A DNA stretch of 64,000 nucleotides from Diabrotica undecimpunctata (Eukaryota > Arthropoda > Insecta > Coleoptera > Chrysomelidae), in assembly GCF_040954645.1 (NCBI RefSeq), contig NC_092808.1:79650389-79714388 (forward strand). Direction: 5' to 3'. This document shows positions 1 to 12,290 of the stretch, piece by piece (position 1 is the stretch's first letter; each line of letters opens with the position of its first letter). The position numbers and the translations under genes were made by a program. The notes under the pieces were generated by a model. The model was not told the DNA's origin, ran no database searches, and was given only the letters and a program-made list of their open reading frames with translations.

Positions 1-780
1 TTTGTTGTTTTTGCATCGTTTTTTCTCTGCACATGTCCCAGCCATGACAGTCTTTGACTTTTCACAAATCTTACAATGTCATAACCTTCATTTAACTCAT
101 TAACCTCGTCGTTTCTCCTGATTCTCCATGTGCCATCTTCCTCTTGTACCGGACCATATACTTTCCTCAGTATTTTTCTCTCGAATGTCCTGAGTTGGGC
201 ATCATCTTTTTTCGTCATTACCCAAGTTTCACATCCATAGGTTACTACGGGTCTAATCAGTGTTCTGTAGATAGTCATTTTGGTTCTTTTGTCTAATAAT
301 TTCGATGTCATCAATCTTTTATTAGCATAGTATGTACGATTCCCGCTGGAAATACGGGCATTAATTTCGCTACTTACGGAGTTCTTCTGATTGATTTCTG
401 TGCCGAGATATGTAAAGGCATCCACTCGTTCGATAGTACCTATAGTTCTTTTGACTGTCATACATATACTTCGTTTTTGCTTTTTTTTTTTTTTTTGAGA
501 CGTCTTTTTCTTGCTTCAGGATCAATTTGTTTGAACACTTCCATTAGTCGTGGCTTATTCCTACTAATGATGGCTACATCGTCTGCATATGCAGTAATTT
601 GTACTGATTTGGTGTTTGTATGGCCGGTTATATTGGTTTTTCTGATCAAGAACTAGGTTGCCTCAAGAACTAGGTTGAATAGCATGGTTGATAGGGCATC
701 TCCCTGTCTTACTCCCATGTTGATGTTAAACAGGGGAGACAGTTCTCCATCTACTCTGACTGCGGCTTTTGGACCCTGCA
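1..780 (-). pseudogene. LINE reverse transcriptase, C-terminal part (RTE-like non-LTR retrotransposon)
   Basis: Read on the minus strand from 780 down to 1 this encodes the second half of a non-LTR retrotransposon RT. Visible in order are GVRQGDALSTMLFN (RT block just before the active site), the catalytic box AYADDVAIISRN near 575-610, then the tail with YLGTEIN, YGCETWVMTKK, FERKILRKVYGP and SWLGHVQRKND, which are typical of insect LINEs. The frame breaks where 15 bases (tcaagaactaggttg) are repeated at 646-660 and 663-677, and again at a T-run near 480-497. The 5' side is truncated at ~780 where a satellite begins; the 3' end lies outside the window. Seen: motifs and breaks. Known: block order of LINE RTs. 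Clade assignment is inferred. Confidence 0.85.
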
Positions 781-786
781 ACGTCA

Positions 787-1860
787 TTAGGGTAAATAAT
801 TAGTGTGAAATTGCTTTAGTGGTGGAAAATTATCAGGGTGGTAAAAGTGTAGCAAAAACTTACCAGAACACTTTTTTATTTCAATAAGTAAATTTTCGCC
901 ATAAATTTTAACCTAACAGAATAATTGATTGATAGAGTACAGTAAAATTGTAAAAATAGATTTTTCATCAACTCATCTCTTAACCTAAGAATTGTTGACT
1001 TTTCACATGGGTTAATTAAGGGTGAATAATTACTAGGGTGGTAATAAATTTGTTAAAATCTAGCAGAACAGTGTGGTATTTCAAAAATATATTTTTTTCT
1101 AATTTCACTGGCTCTAATATTAAGCTAACAGGAACGTTTCCAAATAAGATTGGTTTAGGAGTGCAAGATTATCAGGGTGGTTATAGTTTAGTAAACATTT
1201 AAAAAGCACTTTTTTATTTCAGTTATAAGTAGAGGAGAGTGAATTTAAAAAAAAAAGAATTTTTTCCGTTAAATTTTATTCTAACAGAATTATTGACTTT
1301 CCATAAGGGGTAGTTTACCGTGAATAATTACTAGTGTGGTAATAAATTCATAAAAATCTAGCAGAGCACTGTGGTGTATCATAAATATTATTTTTGGAAT
1401 TTTACTTGTTTTAACCGTGAGTCAGCAAAATCGCTTCCATTAAGGGTTGTTTGTTGGTGAAAAATTATTAGAGTGGTAATAAACTAGTAAAAATGGGTAA
1501 AAAAATATGCTATCGGCGAAAGATTTTTTTTTCTGAATTCTGCTAGCTTGAACCTTAATCCAGCAGAATGGCTCCCATTAAGGATAGTTTGGTGGTGAAA
1601 AAGGATTAGGGTGGTACTAAACTAGTGAAAAATGGGTGAAAATATATGCCATAGGCAAAATGTTTTTTTTTCCGAATTCTGCTAGCTTGAACTTTAAGCC
1701 AGCAGAATCGTTCCCCTTCAGGTTGGTTTGGTGGTGAACAATTATTAGGGTGGTAATAAATTAGTGAAAAATGGGTGAACAATTATAACGTTGGTTAAAC
1801 TGGATTTCTCTTATTTGTCCCCGCTAGTTTAAGGGTCCTTCATTTCTATCAGATTTGTAG
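787..1860. repeat. Degenerate ~138-bp tandem repeat (satellite)
   Basis: A marker close to ATTA(C/T)TAGGGTGGTAATAAA recurs near 831, 1031, 1170, 1329, 1466, 1604 and 1743, giving spacings of about 200, 139, 159, 137, 138 and 139. Each unit also carries a cagcagaat word, a ggtttggtggtgaa word and a gaattctgctagcttgaac word; the last three units are the most alike. There is no ORF. The array abuts the truncated 5' side of the LINE at 1-780. It may be a small satellite or the internal repeat block of a non-autonomous transposon. Confidence 0.75.
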
Positions 1861-4800
1861 CATGGAAAACATGAAAACCAGATGCTTAAGCAATTATAAT
1901 AATAAAACAACATGTTAAGTGAAGTTCATTGAATTAGTAGCACATAACCTAAGTGTTGACCAACTAGCAGTACCTGTACCAAAAAAAATGAATTTAAAAT
2001 CTACGAAATTTGCAGAAATTCATTAAAAAAAAAATGAATATTATAAATTATTTCTTTCTTTTTTGGAAAGATTTCTATAGAAATTACTGCGAATAAAATT
2101 TTCAAAATAATTCAGTTAAAAAAAGGGATTGCGATGCAATGACAAAATGTGGATGAAGCATGTTTCAAAATAATAATACATTTTAACAGGAAGAAATATT
2201 AGTTTAAAGTAAAAGTCAAGTATTTATTTTTTAAATTTGTCTATACGTTTAGATGCGTTTAGATACCTTCACGAGATTATTCTTTTAAATTATCAAACGC
2301 TAGAGATTTGCTAGGATGTTGTGGTCTTTATCAGCCACGGAGTGCAGGTAGGTGTCAGTGACCAATTTGTAATTCTCTCCAGATCTATTTTATAATTCCT
2401 GATTGTATTGCAGTGATGAGTTTGTACTATCTACGATTGCATTTATATTTGGTGATTGGTTGACGTGTAGCCATACTTTCAATAAATTATTTAAGTAAGT
2501 GGTAGGTTGCGGTTTCTGCAATTTTATTGTTCAAATTATCAACCCATCCTAATAATAGTAGAATCAAAATAACATATAGAATAATGTACCTGTTTACATA
2601 TAATTTATAATTGTTTTATTGGTAATATTTTTTATTTATGACATTGTTGGCTCAATTACTTATTATAAGTTAATTTATTTTTATACCGCAAAGAAGTTTA
2701 TTTTGCATTGCTAAGCTTCTAGAGATTTTATTGCTTTTTCTAGCATATAAATATCCTCATTTAGCTTTACGCTCCTGGCAGTCTATTATTACTTTTTTTC
2801 ATCTAAAAACATTTACGAGATAAGTCTTCCTTGCCATTCTAGCAGCAAAGTATTAGTTACACTCGAAATAATATCAAATTTCTCTAATTCCTTCAGCGTG
2901 CAACCCTAGACTTCTTCAGTAACTAAAATTACGTCTTATTGTCCCCCGAAATAAATGATGCTTAAATATACGGCGTTCGTTTTAACGGGTGTCCGTTTTC
3001 ACCAGATGTAGAAACTAACGCTCTCTTCGTTTGCTCTAGAGGTAATATGTCCGTAATGCCGTCCTTTGCATTGTCACATGCACACAAAGGACACCACTTA
3101 CGCAATTGTGCCGAACCATTGGCAGGTAATAATTAAGAGCACTGGAGGTCTTGTATTTGTTGTGACATCAATGTTGGAGTTGCCCTTGTCCGTGGGAAGT
3201 GTATCAGAACCGTACTGGAGAAAAGTTGTTCAGTAAGATAAATATAAATAGTGATTTTCACCAAACTGAAATACTAGTCTAATATTATTAAAATATTATT
3301 TGTGTCCACAATTCAAAATATTTTTACCACCAATTTTTCAAATTATTTTTTAATAATCTGCTGTCTTTGACATTGTCCATTTTATACCAATAGTGTTATG
3401 TTTATCAAAAATTTATTAACTTAACTTTTAAAATTCCTTATTAGTTAACAATTTACAATACGGGATTCTCAATATTTACCATTTTAATTAGTCCACAATA
3501 TCAATAAAAAAAAATGTTGTAACTTATTTGTTAATCCAATTCCTTCCTTTGTCCCAATTTTATTTATTTAATCTGCTACATCAGCTACATTACTAACATA
3601 ATCTCCCATTTTCTCAGACCTACCCATACATACACTGCCAACTTTCTCTATCCATACAAAATTTTAGCTATATAGGCCACATTGATACTTAAGATTTCAA
3701 CTAAATTTCACATATTATCAGCTATGACGGTACTGTAATTTAAATACTGCGAACTCACATAGCTATCGGGGCATTCTGGTGTTTCTCGGTTACATTTGAT
3801 TGTGCTATTTACCAATTAATATGAATTGTTCCACTAACCAAATGTAATAATTTTGCATTTCTTAATTTTCGTTACACTCAAAATAATTTATCACTTTACA
3901 ATCAGTATAATTGAAACAGTATGTGATACACTGAGATACAGTTTCATACAAAATTAATGTGTCTTTGTTTGAGATTCACATTCATGTTTCCATAACTTTC
4001 TTTTTATATACATTTTCTCATATAGAAAAGTCTTTAATTTAATTTACCTTACTACATTCTCCTTAAATCAGCTAATAGTTATCTACATAGGCAACGAACT
4101 TCACAAATAATATCATTTAGTGGCACTTTGCATTGACTTGATCGATTTTTTCTCTATAGATCATTGTTATGCAAACATATTCATTATTATTATTACGCAG
4201 TAGTTTACCTTTTTACCATATTATCACACAACACATTTTCACCAAAGCTATTAACGTCATCGCTCAAATGTACGATCATGTAATAACTTCATTTAAGCAA
4301 TTAACTTTACTTTGTTAACTAATAACATAATTTTCATCATTTAATTAAATTTAGTTTAGTTTACAATAACTTAATTTTTATTAATTTTAATTTTAATTAT
4401 TACAATAATATAATTCATTCACACAATTTTATTACACACAATACCTATATTGGGCTATTATTTAAGTGGTCGCCAAAAACCCACTTTCCGCTGTCTTAAG
4501 CAAATGTCAATTGTTAATTATTTTCATAGATTATTTTGCTTTCTCTCTGACCTAGTAAGATAACTGTCTTTTATCGTGGAACAAAGTAGTCCTCCTATCG
4601 AACAGGAAAAGTGTATGTTCCTTTAATGTCAAATCGTATAACATCGACCTCGTGTTATAAAATTATTACAATTAACCATAATTGTCATTTAATTCAAAGG
4701 TTTTTAAATCATATTTCGTAGTTAGTTTGAACTACTTTTAAATGTAAGTATTTTCCACTTTTTTTGTAAATTAACAGTTATGTTTGTGTCATTTTAATTT
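1861..4800. other. AT-rich intergenic stretch, no gene seen
   Basis: No supported coding region. A GC-richer patch at 3000-3240 contains a perfect 8-bp-armed stem (gtcctttg / caaaggac, 3062-3093) but no protein I recognise. The 19-bp word gccacggagtgcaggtagg at 2334-2352 recurs on the opposite strand at 44049-44067. Confidence 0.5.
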
Positions 4801-4810
4801 GTTTGCCATC

Positions 4811-6418
4811 CGTGAATAAGTGGATAAGTCAAATTTTCGTAAAAATAATATATCTTAATCTTGAAATAGTTCTCTTTCAATTTCGTCAGGTGAATAAATG
4901 AGCAATTTAAATTTGCAAGAGTTTACTTGATAGGAGCTCGTGAATATTTGGATTTGACGATTTATTTGGTATCCGACCCGGTATATCGACTTGTCTAATA
5001 TAAAAGAGTTTTAAATATTTGTTTCAAATAATGTATCTTGACTTAACCATCCTTGTACATAATATTCAGTCAGTGAATAACTAGGTATATAGAAATACCC
5101 ACTTGGGCACGTTGTATTTTGCTTTATTTTTCATAGTATCTTTAATTACCTGTTTATTAACATAACAAAATAGTAGAAAGTTTTACATTTAAATAGGGAG
5201 TAACTAGATATTCAAGACCAGTCCGTCAGTTTTAGTTTTAAGTTTATATAGTTAACATGCGACCCGGTATTATAACGAATATTAGGTATTTAGAGGAGAG
5301 TAGAAAGAAAATTTAAAACAAGGGAGGGATAAACACCATCAGCTTGCAGATCAGGCTTACAAGGCAAAACAGGTGGATAAGGAGGTTGCGTCTTCAGACA
5401 CTAAAAAAAGAGCATATACTTTTGATCTTTATCAGTGCCTTCCAAGCCCCTTTTTAACAGCGACCACTGTCTTTTATAAGCGATAAATGTGGACGTTTAA
5501 CCTTACCGTTCACGATTTAGCAACAAATGAAGTTACATGTTTCATGTAGGACGAATCAACTGCTGGAAGAGGTGACAATCAGCTAGCTTCTTGTATTTAC
5601 CGTCTTTTATTGGAACATCATGATATGGAAGAGGTAAGAAAATCGCTTTCATGTTTACTTTCGCTTTTACAAAACTACCAAATCTCAAAGTTATAAATCA
5701 CAAGTTTTTGGTCAGTGAGCATACTCACATGGAGTTTGATACAGATCATGCTCTTATAGAGAAAGAAACAAAGAGAACACACATTAAGATCAATCACCCT
5801 AATGACTGGTATCAGCTGGTAAGATCCTGCAAAAGGAAGAAACCATTCAAAGTAGTGGTAATGAAACAAGAAGAATTCTTGGATTTCAGCAGTCTAGGAA
5901 AAGGAGCATTAATCGTTAAAAAAGTTAACACCGATGGAGAAAAGTTTCTGTGGCAGCCAGTGCAGTGGTTCCAATATACTAGTAATATTGGAATAGTAAA
6001 ATATAAACATAGTTTACATGTCTTCAATCCTTTTAAATCTGTAAATTTCCGAAGAAGAGGAAAACACAGTGTACCAAGCAAATTGCCCCATCTTACAGAC
6101 AAGCTTCTGCCAATTAATAAGACGAAGAAGAAAGACCTACTTGATCTTTTGCCGCTTATCGATAAAGTTTTTTATAATTTTTACCAAAATTTGCCCACTA
6201 CAAATATGCAAGACTTGGACCTCGATTTGGTAGAGTTTGATGCAGATAATCAGTAGTTTTTCAGTTTCCTTTTCCAATTAAAGTTGACGTTGCGTGTTAT
6301 AAAGAAATAAAGTATAAAAAACTGTTTAATTTTTTGTCCTGGAATTTATGTACAGTAAGAACAATAAGTCGGTAACTCAATAAGAATACAGAAATTTGGC
6401 GTGAATAAGTGGGTAAGT
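4811..6418 (+). repeat. Pair of direct repeats flanking the DUF7869-like remnant
   Basis: CGTGAATAAGTGGATAAGT at 4811-4829 and CGTGAATAAGTGGGTAAGT at 6400-6418 differ at one of 19 bases and lie on the same strand on either side of the protein remnant. Shorter versions of the word gtgaataa occur at 4890 and 5073. They could be subterminal motifs of the element that carried the protein. No inverted partner was found. Confidence 0.4.
5340..6256 (+). pseudogene. Decayed DUF7869-like transposon protein
   Basis: The frame starting at 5340 reads QLADQAYKAKQVDKEV, then YTFDLYQCLP, VFYKR, MWTFNLTVHDL and DESTAGRGDNQLAS, a pattern I associate with a large family of repetitive arthropod proteins (DUF7869-type). 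TAA interrupts at 5484-5486 and TAG at 5547-5549, where a Trp of a VWDE-type motif is expected. The frame then shifts, and an open stretch of 201 codons begins at ATG 5651. It contains KLPNLKVINHKFL, SEHTHMEFDTDHALIE and a basic, Lys-rich C-terminus. The segment usually carrying the SDxCxGQN motif is missing between the two parts, so an internal deletion is likely. A polyadenylation-type aataaa follows at 6305-6310. The protein is probably non-functional; its exact transposon superfamily is uncertain. Confidence 0.6.
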
Positions 6419-6609
6419 TGGATTTTTTAAAGCGTAAGTGAAATACTTACAGCTCATAATTATGTACTTCATTCGTTGCATAATGACTCACCAATTTCTA
6501 TGAAAAGGAAATTCTACTTAAATTTTTTATTCATCAAAACGTTTAAAATGTTTAAAATAGCCACACTGAAAAGTTTATATTTTTGATTTATCGACTCATT
6601 AACAGATAG

Positions 6610-6975
6610 CATAATTTTGCGATTGCGGCATCGATATCAACAATTTGGTATTGTCCCTAAAAGACATAAAGGTCGTCAATATGAAACTACTAAACGGTTA
6701 TTGAGGGTTTCCATGTTACGTAATATACATCGTGGACTCAGATTAAGATAGGCACAAGAACATGTGCAGTGGGGCTTATAAGAATGGAGTTCTGTGTTAT
6801 TCACAGATGAAACTAGGTTTTGTCTCTACCCTGATTGAGAAGGAGCTACTGGAAAGGAGCTGGTCAACAAGAGAGACATAGGGATGTACAGGGTGTTCGC
6901 CTATATAGTGGTCTACAAGTTATGATGTTCGATGGAAGATTTTTTTATTATCAACTGTTCCCGTTTTAATAAAGG
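6610..6975 (+). pseudogene. Tc1/mariner transposase fragment
   Basis: Translation gives TTKRLLRVSMLRNIHRG, AQEHVQWG and EWSSVLFTDETRFCLYPD, followed by a WKGAGQQ-like block and LYSGLQVMMFDG. This is the middle of a Tc1-type transposase: LFTDE holds the second catalytic Asp. Stop codons (after LRLR, after WGL, after YPD) and frameshifts break it, and both termini of the protein and any TIRs are absent. Seen: the motifs. Family placement is from knowledge of Tc1 transposases. Confidence 0.75.
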
Positions 6976-9900
6976 CACTTTGAATAAATCTCAATAAATT
7001 GATAGTATCTAAGAACCTATTATCCTTCTATTTGCTATTGCTGTAGGTCCTGATCTTTTATTGTGCACAATATTTATATTAGACGAGGTCTTCACGATCT
7101 TCTTCGACAGAAATAGATCCTATTGCCTCAAAACGAAAGTGATAATTTAATTTTAAACATGCCAAGGAGGTGTCAAGCTGTGCTGCCGAAGAAAACACAG
7201 ATCATTGTACACGTTTTTGTTAAACTTTTATATTTTATATTCCCTTTTAAGTTAAAAATTACATTAAATTATTGCACTTTTTACTTTTCTTTGATTATTT
7301 TATCACAAAGAAATCCTAGTACATTAAAATTAAGCTGAACTTATTACAGACTAATTAGGAATTATAACGGTATGCCACTTTTTAAAATCCAATCAAAACT
7401 AATGTGCATATGAGAAAAAAATTTGGTATTTCTTAGACATTTTTGATGTGTTTATTTAAGCTAATAATCGTATAGAGGTCGGTGAATATAAAAGTCAACT
7501 ACAATATCTATAAAAAATAGAGGAAAAAATGGCAGCAAAATTTATTTTACATGTTAATATACAGAAAATGGTAAATATGACATGCATTGATATTGTACAC
7601 GTTCTAGAAGTTGCACCCCGTATTTAGTATTCCTTTGTATTCAGAACGAGCATTGCTGTTCCTACTTCCGAGCTTTTTTATACCTCCCATTATCTCGAGG
7701 CTTAATTGAGCTCATCCGGCCCTGAACATGTCATAGAAATGGAACAAGTCAAGAGGTTCTACCCTATACTGGATTATTTGACCCTTTGTTCCTTCCTCTT
7801 ACAATTATTTTATTGTACGTTTCGATTGGGAAATATTTATTTTATGGGTGGAGTCAATCTAAAAGAGGTATATTTTTAGAATGGCGATAACAATCTTTGT
7901 TATGGCTGACATGCCTGGGAGTTCGGTAAAAACATTAGGAGGTAGTATAATAGGCAATAACAATTTATATATAATAAATATAACCGATGTCAACAGAAGT
8001 TTCTTTTATATTCTAATGATTATTTATAACAACATAATATTCTTCACGTAAAATAGTGTATATTTTTTAAAAATAAATGGTTATTTTTTATTACTACTCT
8101 ACTTTTGTCAGAATTCGGAGCAATATTAAAAATTTTGTCTTTCTATTTATTTTACATAATTACAAACGGACAGTGCCTACTTGTAGAAAATTAATTGTCT
8201 TTTCTACAATAGTTTAATAAATAAACAATGATAATTAAAATTATTTTTCCCATGTAACTAAATTAAAGCGATTTACGATTTAGCGATATTATGATCAGCA
8301 TGACACGCCTTCTTCCTGCTGTATCGTATCTCCTGCGATTTCCAGTTTCTCACATTTGAACTATTCAAACTTAACTACCCTTAAATCACTTCGTCTTTGT
8401 CTTCTCAAACAGAAGCACGCTAGTCAAATTCACTCTTTAGATTCTCAAATAGAAGCAAGTAAATATTTCTTCTCACACTTCTCAAATAGAAGCAGAATTC
8501 AAATTAATTTTATTTTATTAAATAGCTAACTTCATGAAATTCAGTTTTAGTGTATCTAATATGTAAGTAGGTACCTAAAATAATTCCTTAATACTGAAGA
8601 AAATCGACAGTTTTTGTGTCAATCATTCGTAAATACCGGTCCGACAAATTACAGGGTTGCCGGATATACAACTAAACTTGTTTGCTTTACACATCTCATT
8701 TATTTAGTTTTAAGAACACTTAATATCAACATTTGTGTATTCTAAGAACATTTATATATTTTATTATATTTCAAAAAGGTGATTTGTTAGGAATATTGGC
8801 TATTTATTAATGTAAATCATAAAATATTTCTGCCGAAAGACTTATTTTAATTATTCTATTTTGCGACATATTGGTCACTGCTGGTTCGAGATTTATATTT
8901 AGTTTTCATCTACCAAATCTAGGAAGCTAAGAATATAGTTTTATAAATATTTGCTTTTAAATCATCGAACCAGCTACATCTTCTTTTCCCCTACAGTACT
9001 TTTTACGAATTGAATACAGAGATTTTGACAAAATTATGAAAAATCCAGTAAACAACAATCAATCGTTCTATTATAGGGTCTAATTCAAATATAAATACAA
9101 AGCAAGGAACGTAATATCGAATTAGCAAAATGGAAATCAAATATCTGGATTCATACTAAAGCTAAACTTAAAGATTCAGCAACTCAAGTGGTAGTAAAAT
9201 TTCTTTATGCATATCAAGTAAAAGTTACAAAATAAATAGATGCACACCATCACTTAACAGTTTATTTACTGCTAAATATTCTAGATCAAAATTTAAATTG
9301 CGCAATTAAGTGAGAGACAAAGGCAGTTAAAAAGAGGGTCAGTGAAAAGGTTTGAGAGAGACACGAATGTATAAAAGAGAGACCTACCTATTTCCAAATA
9401 TATTTATGAATAAACAGAATAATAAATACAACTTCAGCTAAATGGATGCAATGAAATTTTATTCCGTGTTTCATATTTTATATATATTTTATATTAACAC
9501 GATATTTAGTAACAAATAGAAACTTACTATACAATAAACGATTTTTCAGCTTGTTGCTACCACGATTCTTGATCATATTAAAATAATGTATCACTAAATA
9601 ATAACAAAATCTTTGCACACATTCCTGTATTGACAAATAATTAGAATAGTTGGATAGGAGCGATTTAAATGCATCGGTCGTACAATTGCAAATTATTCAA
9701 TGGAACTACAACTGCATTAAATTCGTGAATTTTGTGCTCGCGATGTTCATTTATAATTGGATGTTACATTCAGTTTCTATCGAAGTATAAACATAAATGA
9801 TGCGCTAAAGCTGATTTTCACAATTTCGACACAACTCGATTTAATGTTATTTTATAGTACAATTTCGTTACTATTCTTGTTTAAAGCGAAATATCAAACT

Positions 9901-11157
9901 GCTTTAGCTCTCAAATTATACGTTTTAGCGCACTTGTAAATGGAATTAGTGCCAAAGCAATTTGAACAAGAAATTAAAACTTACCAATTTTAGTAACAAT
10001 GTTATCAATAAAATATAGTTAAGATATGAGATAATGAAGAATAGACCAGGCATTAAAAGAATAATTAAAAAATGAATACAATTTAATGGTATAAACCATT
10101 CAAACAAATGAAATTCATATAGATGATATTGGAGATATGGGGAATCTAAAATTGCATTCCACAACATATCTCCTCAACTAAGCAAAAATCCTTAGCGAAT
10201 TGGTTTCTAGTATTCATAAAGAGTATACCGGAATAAAAGGAAAATGACAGTTAAGATTTGATTTCACCTATAGTGCGTCGTCCGCTTATACGTATTTTAC
10301 CCTAAAAGGGGTCGTCAGAACGGCTATTCACAGACGCTCTAAACGTGAAAATAAATCTTTCCGGTCTTGAGAAGCAACTTTAACATGGCTTCGTATGGAC
10401 GCAAATAGCGACATCTGATAATAAATCCTTAAACTAATTTTTCGAAACCAAATTCAGGTTTATGCTTTAATCTGTGCCTTCTAAGAATTGCAAGGCAAAA
10501 CAGACGTTGATTAAAATGAAATTCATTTCAATAAACCCAGGTGATCATCCTACCAAAACCTTGTGATTACATATCGGAAACTACTAACCATAAAACAAAC
10601 ATCAAAATTACCAGAAAGTGATAATCTAAACCATTTGAAATATAAGAATCTCGAGGTTCTATACCACATACATGCAAATTTGACAGCAGAAATTAAGAGA
10701 CTTAGATTTGACATCTTAGGAATTTTTGCTCTCTGAAAGCCGTCTTTTCTACACCAGTCATACTGTAGCCAATTTTCTTATTGTACATTTTTCACTAAGG
10801 TTAGGTTTTGTGTTAGGGTTTTCGAGTTGCGCAAGTGTCTAACATGACTACTCACGTGGCCAGGACCAACGGTTTTATTTATAAAATATTAGTAGAGGAC
10901 AGAACTATGCACTATTCAAATATTAACGACCATTGTACGATGTAATACAGCTGTAGAGAAAAATATTTTTATAATCTTTACAAGTTTTATCCAATTTTCT
11001 AATAAGATTATCATGCGAGAAGTAAAAAGTTATAAGAACAATCTTTATTTTATATAAATTTACTCTTCAACTGCAGACAAATATCAGTAAGAGATTTTAA
11101 TGACATTGAAGTCAACAAAAAACTGATATAACAGACATAATAAATGGCAGAAGGTAG
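6976..11157. other. AT-rich stretch, no gene seen
   Basis: Open frames here are short and have low-complexity, AT-driven composition. The only local structure noted is the triplicated motif at 8401-8493. I see no transposon protein, promoter or RNA gene that can be defended. Confidence 0.5.
8401..8493. repeat. Three short hairpin-like repeats
   Basis: CTTCTCAAACAGAAGC (8401), ATTCTCAAATAGAAGC (8440) and CTTCTCAAATAGAAGC (8478) are spaced 37-40 bases apart. Each can pair cttct with agaag across a 5-base loop. Confidence 0.6.
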
Positions 11158-11408
11158 TATTGCTTGTCAAATTTAATTGATACTTGGCCGATTTGAAATT
11201 AGGCTCCACCCACGATGCGCATTCGACCACAACACAATTCGTCCTTATTATTTCTTGGCCCTTCGAAGTGCAAGGTACTTGTATAGTCTGCGACAAAGTT
11301 ATTTTTTTATTTGACTTATGTTTAAAGTTACTGTGTGTTGAAGAAATATCGTATTACAATAGATTTGACTTTTTAAATAATTATTGTTAAGTATTTTAAA
11401 TTATAAAA

Positions 11409-12290
11409 ATGGATTTTCATTCAAAATTAGAAGGCAAAGTCTTGTCTGGACAAACGAGGGAGGTAATAGCAAATGTAATTATTTTTATGCAGAGAGAAGC
11501 GATGCAAAATCCGCATGTTAAAGATTTTAAAAAAGTTCAAGAGCGTGCTTCCTTAGCAACGGGAGTACGTATAGCCACTATAAAACGGATCTCTCGTGAA
11601 ATGAAAAATATAGAAGAAGGTGCTTCTACATCATTTTCGACGCCTAACAAAAGAATGAGATCTGACCCAAAATCCAACTTGGGCGATTTTGACAAAGGTT
11701 TACTTCGGCTTATAATAATAAATTTTTATGTCACGGAAAAACGAGTCCCTACATTGCGACATATAACAAAAAAAATTATTGAGGACAATATTTATACAGG
11801 GTCGCATGAAACTTTGAGAAAAGTGATGAGAGATATGGGATTTGATGGAAGAAAGCGAAGCATAACAGGAAAATCCTAATGAAAAAACCCGATATACAAG
11901 TGCTCCGGAGGAAGTTTCTCAGAAATGTTAAACAATATAGGGAAGAAAATCGGCCCACAATTTACATGGATGAAACTTATTTTCATTCCTCTCCTACCCA
12001 TGACAGATACTGGGGAGACAACACCACCGAAGGTTTGCACAAGCCAGTATCCAAAGGGCAAAGGCTGATTATTGTTCACGCCTTCGGCCAAATGGGTTCA
12101 TAAAAAACGCATGTTTAACATTTAAATCTGGTACGAATTCTGGAGATTATCATAGCGAAATGAACTATATTAATTATAAAAAATGGATTCATGAAAAACA
12201 TATTCCTAATATACCAGCCCGTAGTGTATTGGGTATTATTATACCAGCCCAACGGGGCTGGTATTATTCTATTGTAAAGAAATAAACAAC
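11409..12290 (+). pseudogene. Tc1/mariner (IS630-type) transposase, frameshifted
   Basis: The ATG at 11409 opens an N-terminal DNA-binding region (about 156 codons, with a Ser/Thr- and Lys-rich linker near STPNKRM). The frame shifts near 11850-11879, after which the catalytic half reads MKKPDIQVLRRKFLRNV, then PTIYMDETYFHSS with the first readable catalytic Asp, and HKPVSKGQRLIIVHAFG. A second shift near 12095-12103 leads to TFKSGTNSGDYHSEMNYINY and IPNIPARSV. The expected DNAPYH block with the second Asp is missing: the sequence instead runs through a repeated ataccagccc word and a hairpin at 12242-12263. Termination and an aataaa lie near 12285. The reading of these blocks as a DD(x)D/E transposase is family knowledge; the breaks are directly visible. 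Confidence 0.85.
12242..12263. repeat. GC-rich hairpin inside the transposase 3' end
   Basis: TACCAGCCC and GGGCTGGTA pair perfectly across an AACG loop. A direct copy of ataccagccc lies ~30 bases upstream, so the hairpin may have arisen with the local duplication that truncated the transposase. Confidence 0.6.

Noticed and set aside
9757..10167. ORFs of 60-73 codons on both strands
   Set aside because: Hydrophobic, AT-driven composition with no homologous motif; typical chance ORFs in this base composition.
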